Shown one piece after another: positions 11,370 to 23,049 of a DNA stretch of 64,000 nt. The translations under genes were made by a program, and so were the position numbers. Position 1 is the first letter of the stretch. Each line of letters begins with the position of its first letter. Origin of the DNA: Ditylenchus dipsaci (taxonomy: Eukaryota; Nematoda; Chromadorea; Rhabditida; Anguinidae); NCBI GenBank assembly GCA_004194705.1, contig SADC01000076.1, forward strand, positions 62,001 through 126,000, written 5' to 3'. The notes beneath the pieces were generated by a model. That model did not search any database, was not told the origin of the DNA, and saw nothing but the letters and a program-made list of their open reading frames with translations.

Positions 11370-13999
11370 CTATACAATTTCAGGCATGTTCTCTACATCG
11401 ATTGTCTTTGCCTTCTTGCCCCTTTTGTTGACTGATTCAGACACAGATTTGTCATGTACCTGTTTGATGTGTTTCCTGAGCTCCGAACCGAGAATGTATT
11501 TTTTGGAGCATTGTTCACAAGAGAAGCGTAGCTGGTCTTCCTGGTGTCTGCGTTCATGCCTTCTGAGCACTGAAGCATTGCTAAAGGATTTGTCACAGGT
11601 GGGACAGGCAAAAGGAAGGCAGCTCTGCAATTTATAATTGAGTAGTTAGGCATACAAATTATTGTCATTTTTATTAGGAGATTTCTGGTAACATCGTAGC
11701 CCCAGGGATGTCTTAATAAGTCATTTAATAATTTTAGTGTGATTTCGTATGTCAAGCACAAAATAAGGATTGAATATGCAAAACCACTATTATAGAACAG
11801 TCAAACCCCAGTGTTTTCAACTGCTTGGATGTCAGACACATGGTAGGAAAATGGAGAGAACGCCACTTTTGTAAAATATTGACTTTTGACTTTTTCGGAT
11901 AAATATTTCACAGTCAGCCGATCTTTAACTGTGAATTTTAACAGCACGACTATACCATTTTTTAGTTTCAATTAGAGGTCTCTGGAGTTATTTTCAGGTT
12001 TTTTAGTCAGAATTATATTAAGCAGTCAAGAAATTTTTGCAGTAAAACGAATTTAACAAATTCTCTTCTAATAAGTTCCGAAAAATATTGGCTATGAAAA
12101 CTGGAAAAAGATTGTTTGATGGGTGTCATAAATATATTCTCAACAACAAATTTAGAATTTGCAAGACATAGTCCAATTTTACTTTACTCACCAGATCAAA
12201 TAGATTAGATTAAAAGCATTAAGCAGCATTAGTGTTCTTATTTCATATTAATGGGACACATTAAAAAGAAGTTGATTAACAGGTCCATACCTGCACAATG
12301 TTTTCAGTCGAATATTTTGGAGGTTCACACTTTTTTAGACCTCAAAATCCCTTACCGGAGCATATTTGGTGACCACTTGGTCTAGTTGGTCTGCATGTTT
12401 TCGCTTGGCATGTCTATACTTAGACTGAACTGAGGCAAAGGTTTCGTGGCACATCTCACAGGTTGTATCTAAACCACAGCGGGTCACTCAAATATCACTC
12501 CATAACAGGTATGTCCACCTACCTTTCAGAGACTTGGCTGGCAATTCCATTGGCTCTAAAGAATCCAAGACAGACTGAACACTGGGATCTATGGAATAAC
12601 AGGAAGCACCATCGCTGTTAGATGAAGAAGGCAAGTAGTAGCAAGGGGTGTCCAGCATGGACATTATAGAAGACATGGATTGGCTGGAAAAAAATGGATG
12701 ACTGGTGGGTGAAGTCATATATTTTATACCTGGTAGATGGCATATTTGGTAGCAATTGTTGAGCCTTGGTCTTGAGTTTGTGCAGCAACTGTCTGGATAG
12801 TTCAAGTTCTGGTTCCTGCTCTCTCAACGACTCGCGGATCTAAAAGTGCCATCTTTAATTTGAAATACTTTTCTTGGTGGGGACAGATTTATAAATTTTC
12901 GACCAAACATCATAATTTTTTGCTGTGAATAAGCTGTATTTAATTGCTTGGCTATATCTTACTACGCGGAACGTGTGACTTGCAAAAAAAGATTTAGATC
13001 AATCAAACCAGTCAAAGAAAACCCCAAAAACGATCGATATTCAGAAAATATGCCTGTCTTAGCCTATAAATAAGCTCCAGTAGGTGTGAAACCCTGTGTT
13101 GATAATCTTGTTAGATAATCAAAAGTGTGAGGATCATTTTGACACCAAAGTTGTAAATAAAAGGAGATCAAAAAACAAGGTTTGCGCCAGGGGATATGAG
13201 CCGTCGACCCTAAGCTATTAAAAATTTTCCTTCCCCCTTTGAAGTAGAATTTTTCGGGGACCCATCAAGGAATGGTGGTCACTTCGGTCGGGATGGAGGA
13301 CTTGCCTGTCAATCGTGTAAAGTCAACAAATTGCGAAGCGTTACACAGTTGACCACAAGCTTTCTATCACTCTCATAACTCAAAAAAATCAACATTTCCA
13401 AAACAGTCCGACCCTAGTTTCTCAAATATCACCCACCTTGTCTACCAATCCATCATACTGATCCGGCAGTTTATAGAAAGGCACTGGTTCCATCTGTCCC
13501 AACACTTCATTGATATCATCATTAAAATTGTTTGTCAACGACGAAGTACAGGACGTTGACGGACTGACCACTGCCGATGAGGAGGTTGAACACACCGTAG
13601 ACCTCCACGGCTCCTTGACCTGCTGATATGAGCTCGATGGCACATTTCCACTATTGCGTCCACTCTAAAACAAAAAAAACTAAACACAATGCACATAAGT
13701 ACGGGCTAAAACCACTTTCGGAACAGCTGAATCCACTTTTAGAAGGAATCAGACAGTTCGGAAAAGGTAGGTTTAATGTTCAAGTTTGAGGTAGACCTTT
13801 GGTTTAATTACTCCAAGTTTGAGGTTTGTACAACTAATTTTGACTGTTTTTGACCGAAAATTGTATTTAATTTGGGCAAAAAAAGTTTATTTTAGATGGT
13901 TTTATTAGCCACAAGTTGAGGTACTCTTGATTTTTTTACACCATGAAATATAGACAGAGAAATAGATTAGATCATCAATAGACAAACCGTCCCAGCCAT
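11370..13999 (-). CDS. three-finger C2H2 zinc-finger protein
   Basis: Six exons join in frame on the minus strand: 13988-13999, 13437-13664, 12730-12839, 12523-12683, 12356-12468 and 11370-11624. They give 292 aa ending in a TAG. The start is the ATG of the short first exon (MAGT, then SGRNSGN); an upstream stop in that frame supports it. Residues 1-170 are Ser-rich and low complexity. Classical C2H2 fingers follow at about 174-195 (CEMC...H-x4-H), 215-235 (CPTC...HERRH) and 244-265 (CEQC...HIKQVH), then a short basic tail. It is probably a nuclear DNA- or RNA-binding protein; the fingers do not identify an orthologue. Unlike three other genes here it needs no frame correction. The first exon lies about 230 bp from a divergent small ORF. 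Confidence 0.86.
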
Positions 14000-14230
14000 G
14001 CCCCTGTTGGGCTCACAGCGAAGCCTAGGCTTAGGCTTGTTTTGGGTTGTTCAGGTTGTAGAGCTTGATTGCAGAAGAAGTGGGAGCTAAAAAGGAGGAA
14101 GCGAGAGGCGAAACAAGGCGTTGACAATCGGTCTGACACATATACTCACAGAGCTATTACAAGTATGGAAGTTGTTGTTTGTGAAATAGATGATGTCTTT
14201 ATAGAGGATCTCTACTACTAGCAATCGATA

Positions 14231-14362
14231 ATGTCACAAGCACAACAACATGCCAGCAGTTACGGTAGACTCGCCGCTAATTTGAATTGGGATATGTTGG
14301 ACTGCGTGAAATATAGAAAGCTTTTTGTCAAATACGCAAAAACAATCAAAAATTTGAGATAG
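14231..14362 (+). CDS. hypothetical 43-aa ORF, divergent from the zinc-finger gene
   Basis: ATG to TAG encodes 43 residues starting MSQAQQHASSYGRLAANLNW and ending with a basic stretch (KYRKLFVKYAKTIKNLR). It lies head-to-head with the zinc-finger gene, so both could share a promoter in the 14000-14230 interval. The composition is protein-like: mixed helix-forming residues and no repeat origin. There is no recognised family. It could be a complete micro-protein or just the first coding exon. Confidence 0.35.
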   Translation: MSQAQQHASSYGRLAANLNWDMLDCVKYRKLFVKYAKTIKNLR

Positions 14363-14913
14363 ATAATAAGAAATTTAATACAGACAAATCAGGTTGTCAA
14401 ATAAGTACTTGATCGACGCTAAAGTGTCCAGCAATTTCTGGTGGGTGACGAAAATTATTAGTCTATAACGGGCAAACCTTTTTCTTGCCGTAAAAAGACT
14501 TTTTGCCGCTAAAAAGATTTTTTTGGCCGCTAAAATCATGGAACGCAAAAACGGCAAAACGACAAAAAAACGGCAAAATTTTTTGAATGAGAATTACTTT
14601 GAGGCAAAAACCCTCAAAAATTTTGTAGTATAATTTTGCCGGTTTTTATCGATTTGCCGATTTTTGCCGTTTTTCAAGTTATGGCAGCAATCGCCTCTAT
14701 TTTACTGCCTTTAATGTCTCGGACCCGTATTTCATGGAGAATTAACATGTTCAGACCTTAACATAATCACCCTAACCACCATAATCACTTTAAGGAACAA
14801 CAGCGGGGACCAAGGCAAAAAACTGCAAAAAACAACAACAGGGGGAGTCAAGGCGAAAATGGAAACAAATTCTCCAGTAAATCCGGTATGCAGTACGGTA
14901 TGCTAATGTTGTA

Positions 14914-15159
14914 CAGTCGAGTCTCGATAATCCGGCACCCCTTGTTCAAAAAAGAGTGCCGGATTATTGAGACCCGCGGTCTTTACGGCGAAAATTTCGC
15001 TATTCAAAAAAACGACCGGCAAAATCGGAATCCTTGCGATATTTCGGACCAGACTGGCGAATCATATTTGGCAAAAGACTTAAAAAATAGAGGTAAAAAA
15101 AGTGTCGGACCCAAGGCGGGAACGAACTTTAGGGGTGCCGGGTTATCGAGACCCGACTG
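14914..15159. mobile_element. CAGTC-family element with CGATAATCCGGCAC ends
   Basis: It starts CAGTCGAGTCTCGATAATCC and ends GGTTATCGAGACCCGACTG, with TA on both sides. An additional inverted copy (CCGGATTATTGAGACCCG) lies near the left end. It is non-autonomous. Confidence 0.72.
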
Positions 15160-15321
15160 TACTAATAAAATTGCTCAATTTTTTTTGTCGCGCCTTCGGC
15201 GCGATGATGTTTAACAACATAGCAACCCACTCTAATATACCGACTCTCTCTAATAAACCGACCGCCTAGATGTAGGTTGTAAAATAAACCGACCGGTCAA
15301 TATATTAGAGAAAAGGTTGCA

Positions 15322-16179
15322 GTTCAGAATCCCCCCCCCCACGGGGACTGATCAGGTGGAGGAGATAACTTCATATTCGTGTTTCTCGACCCGATTTCAT
15401 GAGAAAGCCGGCTGTTTTTTTGGTTCTGAGAAAAAAAATTTTTTTCGAACCACAGGGGGGTATCATGGGTTTTTAGTCAAAATTTGAAAAATTTAAATTG
15501 GCGCCTTTTGAATTTAAAAGGGAATAAGGGCTGTATTGGGAGGGGAAGGAATAAAAGGGGCCACTTTTATGGCAGAACATTATAAATTTGATTATCTATA
15601 TTCTTCGACTGCCTCACCATGTTTTTCAACTGGGCCGTGGCAAAAAAAGACTCTATATGCATTTTATGGTCAAGAGTACTTCTCGGAATCATGTCTAAGG
15701 TAAGTGTGTGCGCGCATCTCTAACTCTCAAGCCCCCTGCGCCCCTTCGGGGGCGCAGGGGGCTTGGGGCTTGGAGTTGAGATGCGCACACCCACATACCT
15801 TAGACACAAATCACTCGAAAGTGACTCTGGATGCATGAAAAAGCATGCATACCAGAGTTTATTTATGCGGTAGGCCCCAGTATTCAAAACTATGTTCAAC
15901 ATCTTCTTGTTAGTGGGCCCTGTGTGATTAGTGGCCCCCTTTTATTCCCTTCCCCTCCCAATACAGCCCTTATTCCCTTTTAAATTCAAAAGGCGCCAAT
16001 TTAAATTTTTCAAATTTTGACTAAAAACCCATGATACCCCCCCTGTGGTTCGAAAAAATTTTTTTTCTCAGAACCAAAAAAACAGCCGGCTTTCTCATGA
16101 AATCGGGTCGAGAAACACGAATATGAAGTTATCTCCTCCACCTGATCAGTCCCGTGGGGGGGGGGGGGGGATTCTGAAC
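15322..16179. mobile_element. 858-bp hairpin element with poly-C/poly-G ends
   Basis: GTTCAGAAT plus a C run opens it, and a G run plus ATTCTGAAC closes it. The arms include CACGGGGACTGATCAGGTGG and its complement and extend to about 15590 and 15920. In the centre is the shared core described at 15695. Varying homopolymer length at the ends makes exact boundaries uncertain. Confidence 0.7.
15695..15812. repeat. conserved GC-rich hairpin core, copy 1
   Basis: CTAAGGTAAGTG...GCGCGCATCTC faces GAGATGCGC...ACATACCTTAG. Between them is a strong stem of about 16 bp built from GCCCCCTGCGCCCC and GGGGCGCAGGGGGC around TTCG. The same core recurs at about 35795-35910 and 49525-49640 inside elements whose outer ends differ. 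Confidence 0.75.
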
Positions 16180-16591
16180 TCAAGCCAGAGAAAATACGGT
16201 AGTTGGACAAATGAATGCTGGTGGGCTCTATCATTCCTTTATTTTTGCATCTTTGTAACTTAAAGAAAATAGTAATTACTTGTTCTTTAGGTTCTCTTCT
16301 GTTGTCTTTTATCAATCAGTATTTCAGATACTGAACGACATTCATTGTCTTAATGGCAATGAGCTCAAAACCGCAAACTTTTGGAGTCTACACGTCGCAT
16401 GGCATGAATTGAATTATTCAGGCATGAAAACGAGCGGTGATAATGATTACAGACCGAACTGAGCAAACGGTCGTTCAGTACCTGAAATACTAATTGATAA
16501 AAGACAACAACAGAGTACTTTTTATATAAGAATAAGATACCTGAGTGACTCATTCTACCTGAAAATTAATGATATAAATCTGGCAGATAAT

Positions 16592-16856
16592 ACCGTATAT
16601 TCTCGATTAGAAGGCCCCTCTCTAATAGAAGGCCCCTCTCTAATAGAAGGCCCCCTTGAGGACCTATATATCAGCATAGAAAAAGAAATTCGCAAATCTG
16701 TTTTTCGCGTTTTCTTAGTTAGCACGAGCTCACCTGATTCCACTTTTAAAATTTTAGTTGAGCACCCAAAAATCTCAAAATCGAAATATTTTTTTTCCGA
16801 CTTTTTTAGGGTTGAAAAATAGAAGGCCCGGGCCTTCTAATAGAGAATATACGGTA
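16592..16856. mobile_element. ACCGTATATTCTC-ended MITE with AGAAGGCCCCT repeats
   Basis: The ends are ACCGTATATTCTCGATTAGA and, inverted, AATAGAGAATATACGGT. Immediately inside, CTCTAATAGAAGGCCC is repeated three times on the left and once inverted on the right. Related termini occur near 1070, 58287, 61910-62160 and 63680. It is non-autonomous. Confidence 0.68.
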
Positions 16857-17798
16857 ATGGTAAATATTATGTGGCTTATAACCATTTTCGATAGGCAGCC
16901 TCTTGTATTGGTTGGTCCATGAGTTCGCGGTTGGTTATACACAAACCGCAAAATTTCTGCATGGATTTCATCAGTTTTTAGTAATGCAAGGTACTAAATT
17001 TTGACAGATGAGTTCCGTAATCAAAATTCAATTAATAAAATCAGAACAAAAAATTTTGAAAATATTTGATGGGTTTCAAAATTTGAAATTTGTGTTTTGA
17101 ATTTAAATTTTTGAAACGACTCGAAAGAGTACTCTGATAGAGGAGAGAGAAGTGTCCCCGCCAATTCAAATTTTGCGTGTGCCGCTGCGCGCAATAGCCA
17201 TGGTCCTTTACGATAAAAAAAGGAATGTTAGAGCCCTAGCATTCATTCGTCCAACTAGCTGATTTATGTCCTTTGCAGTCTTGCCGGCTTAGCTGAAGCT
17301 TTCATCCAACTTGAATCATCGAAATTTACCTGAAAATAAAAATATTCCTACCTTTGTCCGTCTAGCTCTGGTGCACCAGTCTAATTCTAATGGTTCTTAT
17401 TAGCCTTATTTTACAACCTAACAGCTTGAATACTGTTGATTGCATTATTAAGCAGTGTGTAGAAGGTCTGAACATGTTAATTCTCCATGAAATACGGGTC
17501 AGAGACATTAAAGGCAGCAAAATAGAGGCGATTGCTACCATAACTTGAAAAACGGCAAAAATCGGCAAATCGATAAAAACCGGCAAAATTATACTACAAA
17601 ATTTTCGCGGGTTTTGCCTCAAAGTAATTCTCATTCAAAAAATTTTGCCGTTTTTTTGTCGTTTTGCCGTTTTTGCGTTCCATGGCTAAAATACTTCTTA
17701 TTCGTAAAAATCTATTTGTCCGCCGCTGAAACTTTTTTCTGCCGCTACTCATTTTTATTTTGACGTGAAAAATTGTTTTTCAGCAAGAAAAAAATTAA

Positions 17799-18818
17799 GG
17801 TGGTCTTACGGTGGTCTGGTGTTCCTCCGCCAGGAAACCGGTCACTTCTGTCCCGGACATTTCTGTCCCGACACTTCTGTCCCGACATTTCTGTCCCATT
17901 TTCCAATTTAGTTATAACTTGTATATTATCTGAAATTTAAGTTTGAAATTCTAATTCTATTGTAAGGAATAATCAACCAATAATACCTATTGAAAAGTAG
18001 CGGGAGTGGAGCACATAGAAAAGGGAAGCATCTAGTGTTACCCAGAAGGAGCTATCAAGGGGGTGCATGCAGGAGGGAGCAGCAAGGAAGGGCTAGCTAG
18101 GTGCTCGCGTCCAAAATGATGTAACTGCGTGGTGATATTTAGGAAAGGGCACCCAGTTGGGTGTACCCGTGGAAGAATATCCATGAGAGGTACTCAAGGT
18201 GGAGGTAACGAGGTGGTAGAACGCAAGGAGTGGTCCTTAGGAGGAGGTACTAGAAGGGGACACTAGAAGGGAGAACTAGAAGGAGTATTCGAGCGAAGGT
18301 ACCCAGGTGATTGTACTCAGATAGTGGTACTTATTCAGTGATACCTAGATAGTATTATTTAGGCAATGGTAGTAAGGAAAGCTTTTATGCAACTTTAAAG
18401 TCCGGATTTAGTGAGTGGAGATGCCGCGAATGCAGCCGGCGCTTTTCTAGTTTCTTATTGTAACGTTGTTGTGCTCACAATAAAAAATCCCCGGTTGATT
18501 ATTCTTTATATTTTATGCAGCTTTTAAACTTAAATTTCGGATAGTATGCAAATTATAAGTAAATTTGAAAATGGACAGAAGTGTCGGGACAGAAATATCC
18601 GGGACAGAAGTGTCATGTACCCCTCCGCCAATTCAAGTTTTTTTCTTTATCGTTGGATTTACGTACGAATTTTCTGATTGAGTTTTAAGCACAACAGAGG
18701 CTATAATTTAAGGTGTAGTTTTCTGAGAGACCAAGTTGAAAATTCCATGCAGAAGTTCAATGATTAGGAAAAATTTTTGAATTGGCGGGGGACCACCAGA
18801 CCAACGTGAGCATGGTCC
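17799..18818. mobile_element. TTAA-flanked hairpin element, host of a Mutator-like insertion
   Basis: TTAA at 17795-17798 and 18819-18822 bracket inverted ends: GGTGGTCTTACGGTGGTCTG on the left and CCAGACCAACGTGAGCATGG on the right. The arms continue into CTCCGCCAATTCAAG. The element at 17833 is inserted in the left arm and splits the inverted repeat. No coding sequence is visible. Confidence 0.72.
17833..18621. mobile_element. Mutator/foldback-like element with CACTTCTGTCCCG arrays
   Basis: A perfect 9-bp duplication CCTCCGCCA (17824-17832 and 18622-18630) flanks it. The terminal arms are built from tandem ACTTCTGTCCCGGACATTTC-type repeats, four copies left and three inverted right. A moderate inverted repeat (AAATTTAAGTTTGAAATT) continues inside. 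The 9-bp target size points to Mutator-like or foldback elements. The purine-rich interior (18000-18400) has no ORF. Confidence 0.8.
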
Positions 18819-18959
18819 TTAAAAAATTTGCCTTTGTCCTCCGGATCGGTTTTTTTGAAATTTTTTTCCAAAAGTCTCAAAAACCATTTTTCACATTTTG
18901 AACTACTTTTCAGTAAAAAAAAATTTCTGAATTTTTCACGATTTGCACTGCATGCAGGG

Positions 18960-19420
18960 GGGGGGGAGGGGTACCAAGACAAACGTTTGAGAATTTTATT
19001 TTGAGAAGTTTTTTAGAGAGTTTCCCTGACCCTCCTAGGAGCGACGTTATATCGGGGGCTTACTGTTTGTCAAATACAATTTTTTATACCACAAAAATTA
19101 AAAATCTACAAACCATTTAGATAACACAGAGACAAATTATCAGTTTCAAAATTTATTCTGCAAATAAAATCTCCTTTTCGAAGTATGCTGCCAGGCCATC
19201 GTATCTCTGATATCTTTTCAAAAATCAACATTTCAAACAAAAAACTGGTCTCGCACGGAATTCTACCATTTCCCCATCTGAAATTTCGCATCGGAAAATT
19301 AGTTTGGTTCTTCCATATTTTTCATTGCTCTCCCAATTTAGAACTTTGCAGTCCCCTAATTTTTCGCTCTAATCTAAAATATTTTGTTCTTTTTTATGCC
19401 TAACCAATTTTTTGCAGGAC
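18960..19420. other. intergenic interval upstream of RPS25
   Basis: A G-run (GGGGGGGGGAGGGG) occurs near 18957. Otherwise it is AT-rich sequence without splice-bounded open frames. The RPS25 promoter must lie at its right end. CTACTACAG just before the start codon (19453-19461) could be a cis- or trans-splice acceptor. Confidence 0.35.
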
Positions 19421-19471
19421 TTATTAGATCACTGACTCATTGTCGTCTGAGCTACTACAGTTAACACAAGT

Positions 19472-21139
19472 ATGCCACCAAAGACTGGAAAGGGGAAAGT
19501 AGACCCCAAGGGTGGCAAGCCCCCGCAAAGAAGAAGGAGGAGGAGGGGGTAAAGCCAAGAAGAAGAAGTGGTCCAAGGAAAAGTAGGCAAATTTTAAGAG
19601 ATTTTCCACCTCAGACTCACACTCACATTTTAGGTCCGCGACAAGCTCAACAACATGGTTTGTTCGACCAGGCCACTTACGACAAACTCTACAAGGAGGT
19701 CGGTATTACAATAATTTTTGGGTAGCTCCTCAACCCTCAATTTTATAAAATTTTGGAAAAAAAATAATATTCAGTATACAACACAAAAACTAAATTATCC
19801 CCAAAAAAAATTAGGATAAATCTTTTTTCGTCCGCGTTTGCCTTTTTCTGACCGCTTTTGTTTGAAAGTATCCGCTTTTGCTTTAAAGTGTCCGCTTTTG
19901 GCTCTTACCGCTTCAGCCAAAAGCGGACACATTTCAGCAAAAGCGGGCACTTTTCAGCCAAAGGCGGACACTTTTTAGCCAAAAACGGACATTTTAAAGC
20001 AAAAGCGGACACTTTCAAACAAAAGCGGTCAGAAAAAAGCCAAAAGCGGACATTTTAAATCATTTCTCTTTAAAATTCAAAAAAGCGGGCAGAAAAAGCC
20101 AAACGCGGACAACAAAAAGCCAAAAGCGGACATTTTAAATCATTTCTCTTTAAAATTCAAAAAAGCGGGCAGAAAAAGCCAAACGCGGACAACAAAAAGC
20201 CAAAAGCGGACATTTTAAATGTTCTTCCAAACAATTATGGGAACAGTTGAAATCTTTGAGTATTATACAGTCAACTCTCAACATAGTGTAACCCATCAAA
20301 AATTGATTCCTCAGCTGGGTCCGAAAAAAATTTCACCCTGATTTTTGAAGCCTTTTGCGGATTATGTTATAACAGTCTGGTCATAAACATTTTAAGGATT
20401 TCGATTTGGCTGATTGTTTCTAAAATACCTCCTTTTTGAATAGATATTAATGGGAGATTTTTTAGAAACGATCGGCCAAATCGAAATTTTTACGATATTT
20501 AGGACCAGACTGTGAAAAAATAATCCGCAAAAGGCTTCGAAGATCCAGGTGAAAAAAAGTGTCGTACTCAGCTGAAGAACGGACTTAAGGGGTTGACTGT
20601 AATACCGAAGGATGACTGTATAATTGTCTCAAGTTTGATCACACCTGGATTCATCGAGGTTTTTTTTTTCGAATTCTGACATGCATGATTTTGAACCGAA
20701 AATTTTCATAGAGATATGGACGTTTTTTGATCCGATAACAACTGTGGTCGAAGACAATTAACTGTAGAAATCTAGAGAGTTTTTCTATGGACTAACTATG
20801 GAGCAAAAACCGACTCAGGAGGAGTGGTGGTCATTCTGAGCCTTTTTTGATAGGGGAAAAAGTCCTACTTTTTCCTTTTATAAACGAAAATTCAAAAAAT
20901 TGAATCCAGGAGCTGAATTTAATTTCAAAACTACCCCAACCCAGCATATTTCAGATCATCTCCGTCAAACTGATCACCCCATCAGTAGTGTCTGAGCGTC
21001 TGAAGGTGCGTGCCTCTCTAGCCAAGGCTGGTCTAGAGGAGCTCCTCTCCAAGGCCTAATTAAGTGTGTGGTCAAGCATGGCAGTCAATTGGTGTACACC
21101 AGAGCCACTACCAAGGGAGATGAGCCTGTGGTTGCCTAA
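19472..21139 (+). CDS. RPS25: 40S ribosomal protein eS25 (frame-disrupted in this sequence)
   Basis: Exons 19472-19583, 19634-19698 and 20955-21139 encode eS25, a small-subunit ribosomal protein. It starts MPPKTGKGK and has the conserved [51 protein letters not shown] and [11 protein letters not shown] blocks, with a typical length of about 121 aa. It is not open as written. Five places each lack one base: near 19519, the G run near 19547, the exon-1 donor near 19583, near 19660 and near 21054. All are in or beside homopolymers. Between them the protein is well conserved, and the introns (one 50 bp, one 1256 bp) are intact. A consensus error is therefore more likely than decay, though a young duplicate pseudogene remains possible. 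Confidence 0.85.
19825..20225. repeat. AAAAGCGGACATTTT tandem region in RPS25 intron 2
   Basis: Degenerate copies of AAAAGCGGACA on both strands come first, then two near-identical ~60-bp units containing CATTTCTCTTTAAAATTC between 20045 and 20222. The left part is inverted relative to the right, giving an array-ended hairpin layout. Confidence 0.65.
20268..20599. mobile_element. CAGTC-family element in RPS25 intron 2
   Basis: It starts CAGTCAACTCTCAACATAGT and ends GGGGTTGACTG, with TA on each side. It contains an inner inverted repeat around 20395-20490 (AGGATTTCGATTTGGC and partner). It is non-autonomous. Confidence 0.65.
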
Positions 21140-21209
21140 GCTGCCCCCAATGTTCAATGATTACCACTCTTGTTTTTGTTTGTTGTTTGATTGAGGAAAA
21201 GTGAAGAAC

Positions 21210-21215
21210 AATAAA
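21210..21215 (+). terminator. RPS25 polyadenylation signal AATAAA
   Basis: This canonical hexamer lies about 70 bp downstream of the RPS25 stop codon. Confidence 0.7.
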
Positions 21216-21401
21216 GTTGTTTCGTTGGTCAACTGTCTTTGGTGGTTATGTAGCAAAACATGCTTAGAATAATTTTGAAAAGGTCCTATTACAAAAAATA
21301 TTTTGAAACACAAACAAAATGAACAATAAAAAATCAAGTTACAGTTAGAAAATGGTTTTTTATTTGAAATAGTGCAGGGGTCTATCAAGTAACATATTCA
21401 G

Positions 21402-21910
21402 TAGGGTTGGCCTCCCTCCCTCCCCCCCCCCCCCCCCCCCCCGCTTTTTGACCAAATTTTCCTTATACCTCCCCCCCCGCTCCTCCCCCCCGCAAAAAAC
21501 ATTGGCCACCTCCCCCCCGTTTCTCCCCCCCGCTCCCAAAATGACCCCCGTCACCCCCCGCAAAAAATCCAAGTCGAGAAAAACTCTCGGATTAGATCAT
21601 TTTCAGAAGGGCAGTCGAGAAGGATCAAGTTTTATCGAACCAGATGAGTGGCAATATCGTGGCTTTGACTTCAGAAGTGTTCCAAAAGCCTTCAGATTCA
21701 TTCTGGATTGCTGTTTCAAAAAATTTCGGCCACGACGCTTGTAAATTAATCAGGCACCCCCCGCCACTGCCCCCGCTCACAGCTTGCTCCCCCCCCCCGC
21801 TCCTCCCCCCCGCAAAAAAATTGGCCACCTCCCCCCCGCTTCTCCCCCGAAAATTTTTTAGTCTAATCTCCCCCCCGCACCCCAAAAAGCGGGGGGGGAG
21901 GCCAACCCTA
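21402..21910. mobile_element. hAT-type MITE with CCCCCCGC arrays
   Basis: The termini are TAGGGTTGGCCTCC and GGAGGCCAACCCTA. Flanks are ATATTCAG and ATGTTCAG, an 8-bp duplication with one mismatch. Both subterminal regions are C-rich arrays of (T/C)CCCCCCGC, all in the same orientation except the last inverted G-run. The 200-bp centre (about 21555-21755) is unique and has no gene. The ends match the hAT elements at 2834 and 26094. Confidence 0.78.
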
Positions 21911-22239
21911 ATGTTCAGCATGTTTTCTCAAGCCCTATTCATACTCCCACGGGACACGGGACAATTTTTCAAACACGTTTTTGTCTCTATCTCGGCTCCC
22001 AGCCATCATTTTTCACTACTTTTAATAGATCCACGAGGGAACAGACCATGCTCTACAACATAGGGATAACAGATTTGCCACGGTCAGTATCGAAAACAGT
22101 TTTTAGGCTGTCCCGCAGGTCAATGTCCCGTGGGACAAACTTCTATATTTGTTACTACGGACTTGAAGAAATCAGTATTTTGTTTGAAATTAAAATTTAC
22201 TAGCGGAAAGAAGCATTTTACTGGCGTTAACCAGATATA

Positions 22240-22303
22240 CAGTCGAGTCTCAATATAGTGATCACCCAAGGGACCCCCCACAGGTGATATAAAGGTTCGA
22301 CTG
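22240..22303. mobile_element. 64-bp minimal CAGTC-family element
   Basis: CAGTCGAGTCTCAATATAGT opens it and AGGTTCGACTG closes it, with TA on both sides. It is little more than two termini. Confidence 0.6.
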
Positions 22304-22324
22304 TATCCATATTATTTTTTGCAC

Positions 22325-22842
22325 GGCTGTCAACAACAAGTTTTTGTAAAAAAAACACTTATTGAGTGAATTGACGACTGCTCATTGACGACTTATCAGT
22401 AACAGCTATTGAATAACTCTACAGCATATGCAAAACTAAAATAATTTTCAACTAAATATTCAAATAAATTGTTCGATTATTTGGCTCAAATTGTTTTCGG
22501 GCAGTAAAATACTGATCCTCATCAGTGAAATTGAATTTCAAAGAAAATATTGATTCCTCCCAGTAAATTACCGATTCCTTACACTCAATTGCTGATTTTC
22601 ACCAGTGGAATTCAGAATTGCGCTGACTACCGAACTTACTGGTACAAATCAGTGTTTCAGCGGTAGAATTAAAGGAGCATGCTCGCGCCCGATGCAATAA
22701 ATCTTTCATTTTAAATTTGCGGGTACCACGCGCGTCAGAGATTTAAATTTCAAAATCGAATTTGAAATTATTTTGATTGCTCTGTTCTACTGTACCCATA
22801 TTTTTCTCTTGCCTTTTTGGGTCTGCTAATACAAATCTTACC
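22325..22842. repeat. ~520-bp dispersed repeat, copy 1, split by a hAT insertion
   Basis: It is nearly identical over its length to 45536-46048. Landmarks are GTCAACAACAAGTTTTTGT, TGACGACTGCTCATTGACGA and GGAGCATGCTCGCGCCCGAT. It resumes at 31645 after the 8.8-kb element (CAATGGTCTGTTT). A partial copy of its left end lies at 34236-34285, just upstream of WDR46. Confidence 0.85.
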
Positions 22843-23049
22843 TAGAGATGCGCATCTGGCTTCATGCGATATATGCGATGCGATATTTTTAGCCACCCCT
22901 GGATGCGATAGCGATATGCGATATTTCTAAAAATCGAGGTGCGATATATCGCTGCGATATGCGATATTTTTTCCAAACGATCACGGAAGTATTAAAAGCA
23001 AACTAAATCTTGTTTTAAATCACCAAAACAATCAATTTTCCGCTTTATT

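Larger units (their letters stand above)
14527..17690. mobile_element. ~3.2-kb inverted-repeat element, GGCAAA-rich arms
   Basis: Arms at about 14527-14762 and 17458-17690 are inverted copies. They share CATGGAACGCAAAAACGGCA-type sequence, CGGCAAATCGATAAAAAC, and CATGTTAATTCTCCATGAAA at the inner side. The word CGGCAAAA is repeated within each arm. The interior has been colonised by the elements at 14914, 15322 and 16592. The exact outer ends and target duplication were not found. No transposase is visible. The interval 16860-17457 holds no gene. Confidence 0.6.

Noticed and set aside
19472..21139. Programmed frameshifting in RPS25, WDR46 and SRP54.
   Set aside because: There is no common slippery site or downstream structure, two of the losses fall at exon/intron borders, and five shifts in one 121-residue protein are implausible. 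Sequence error or decay explains them better.
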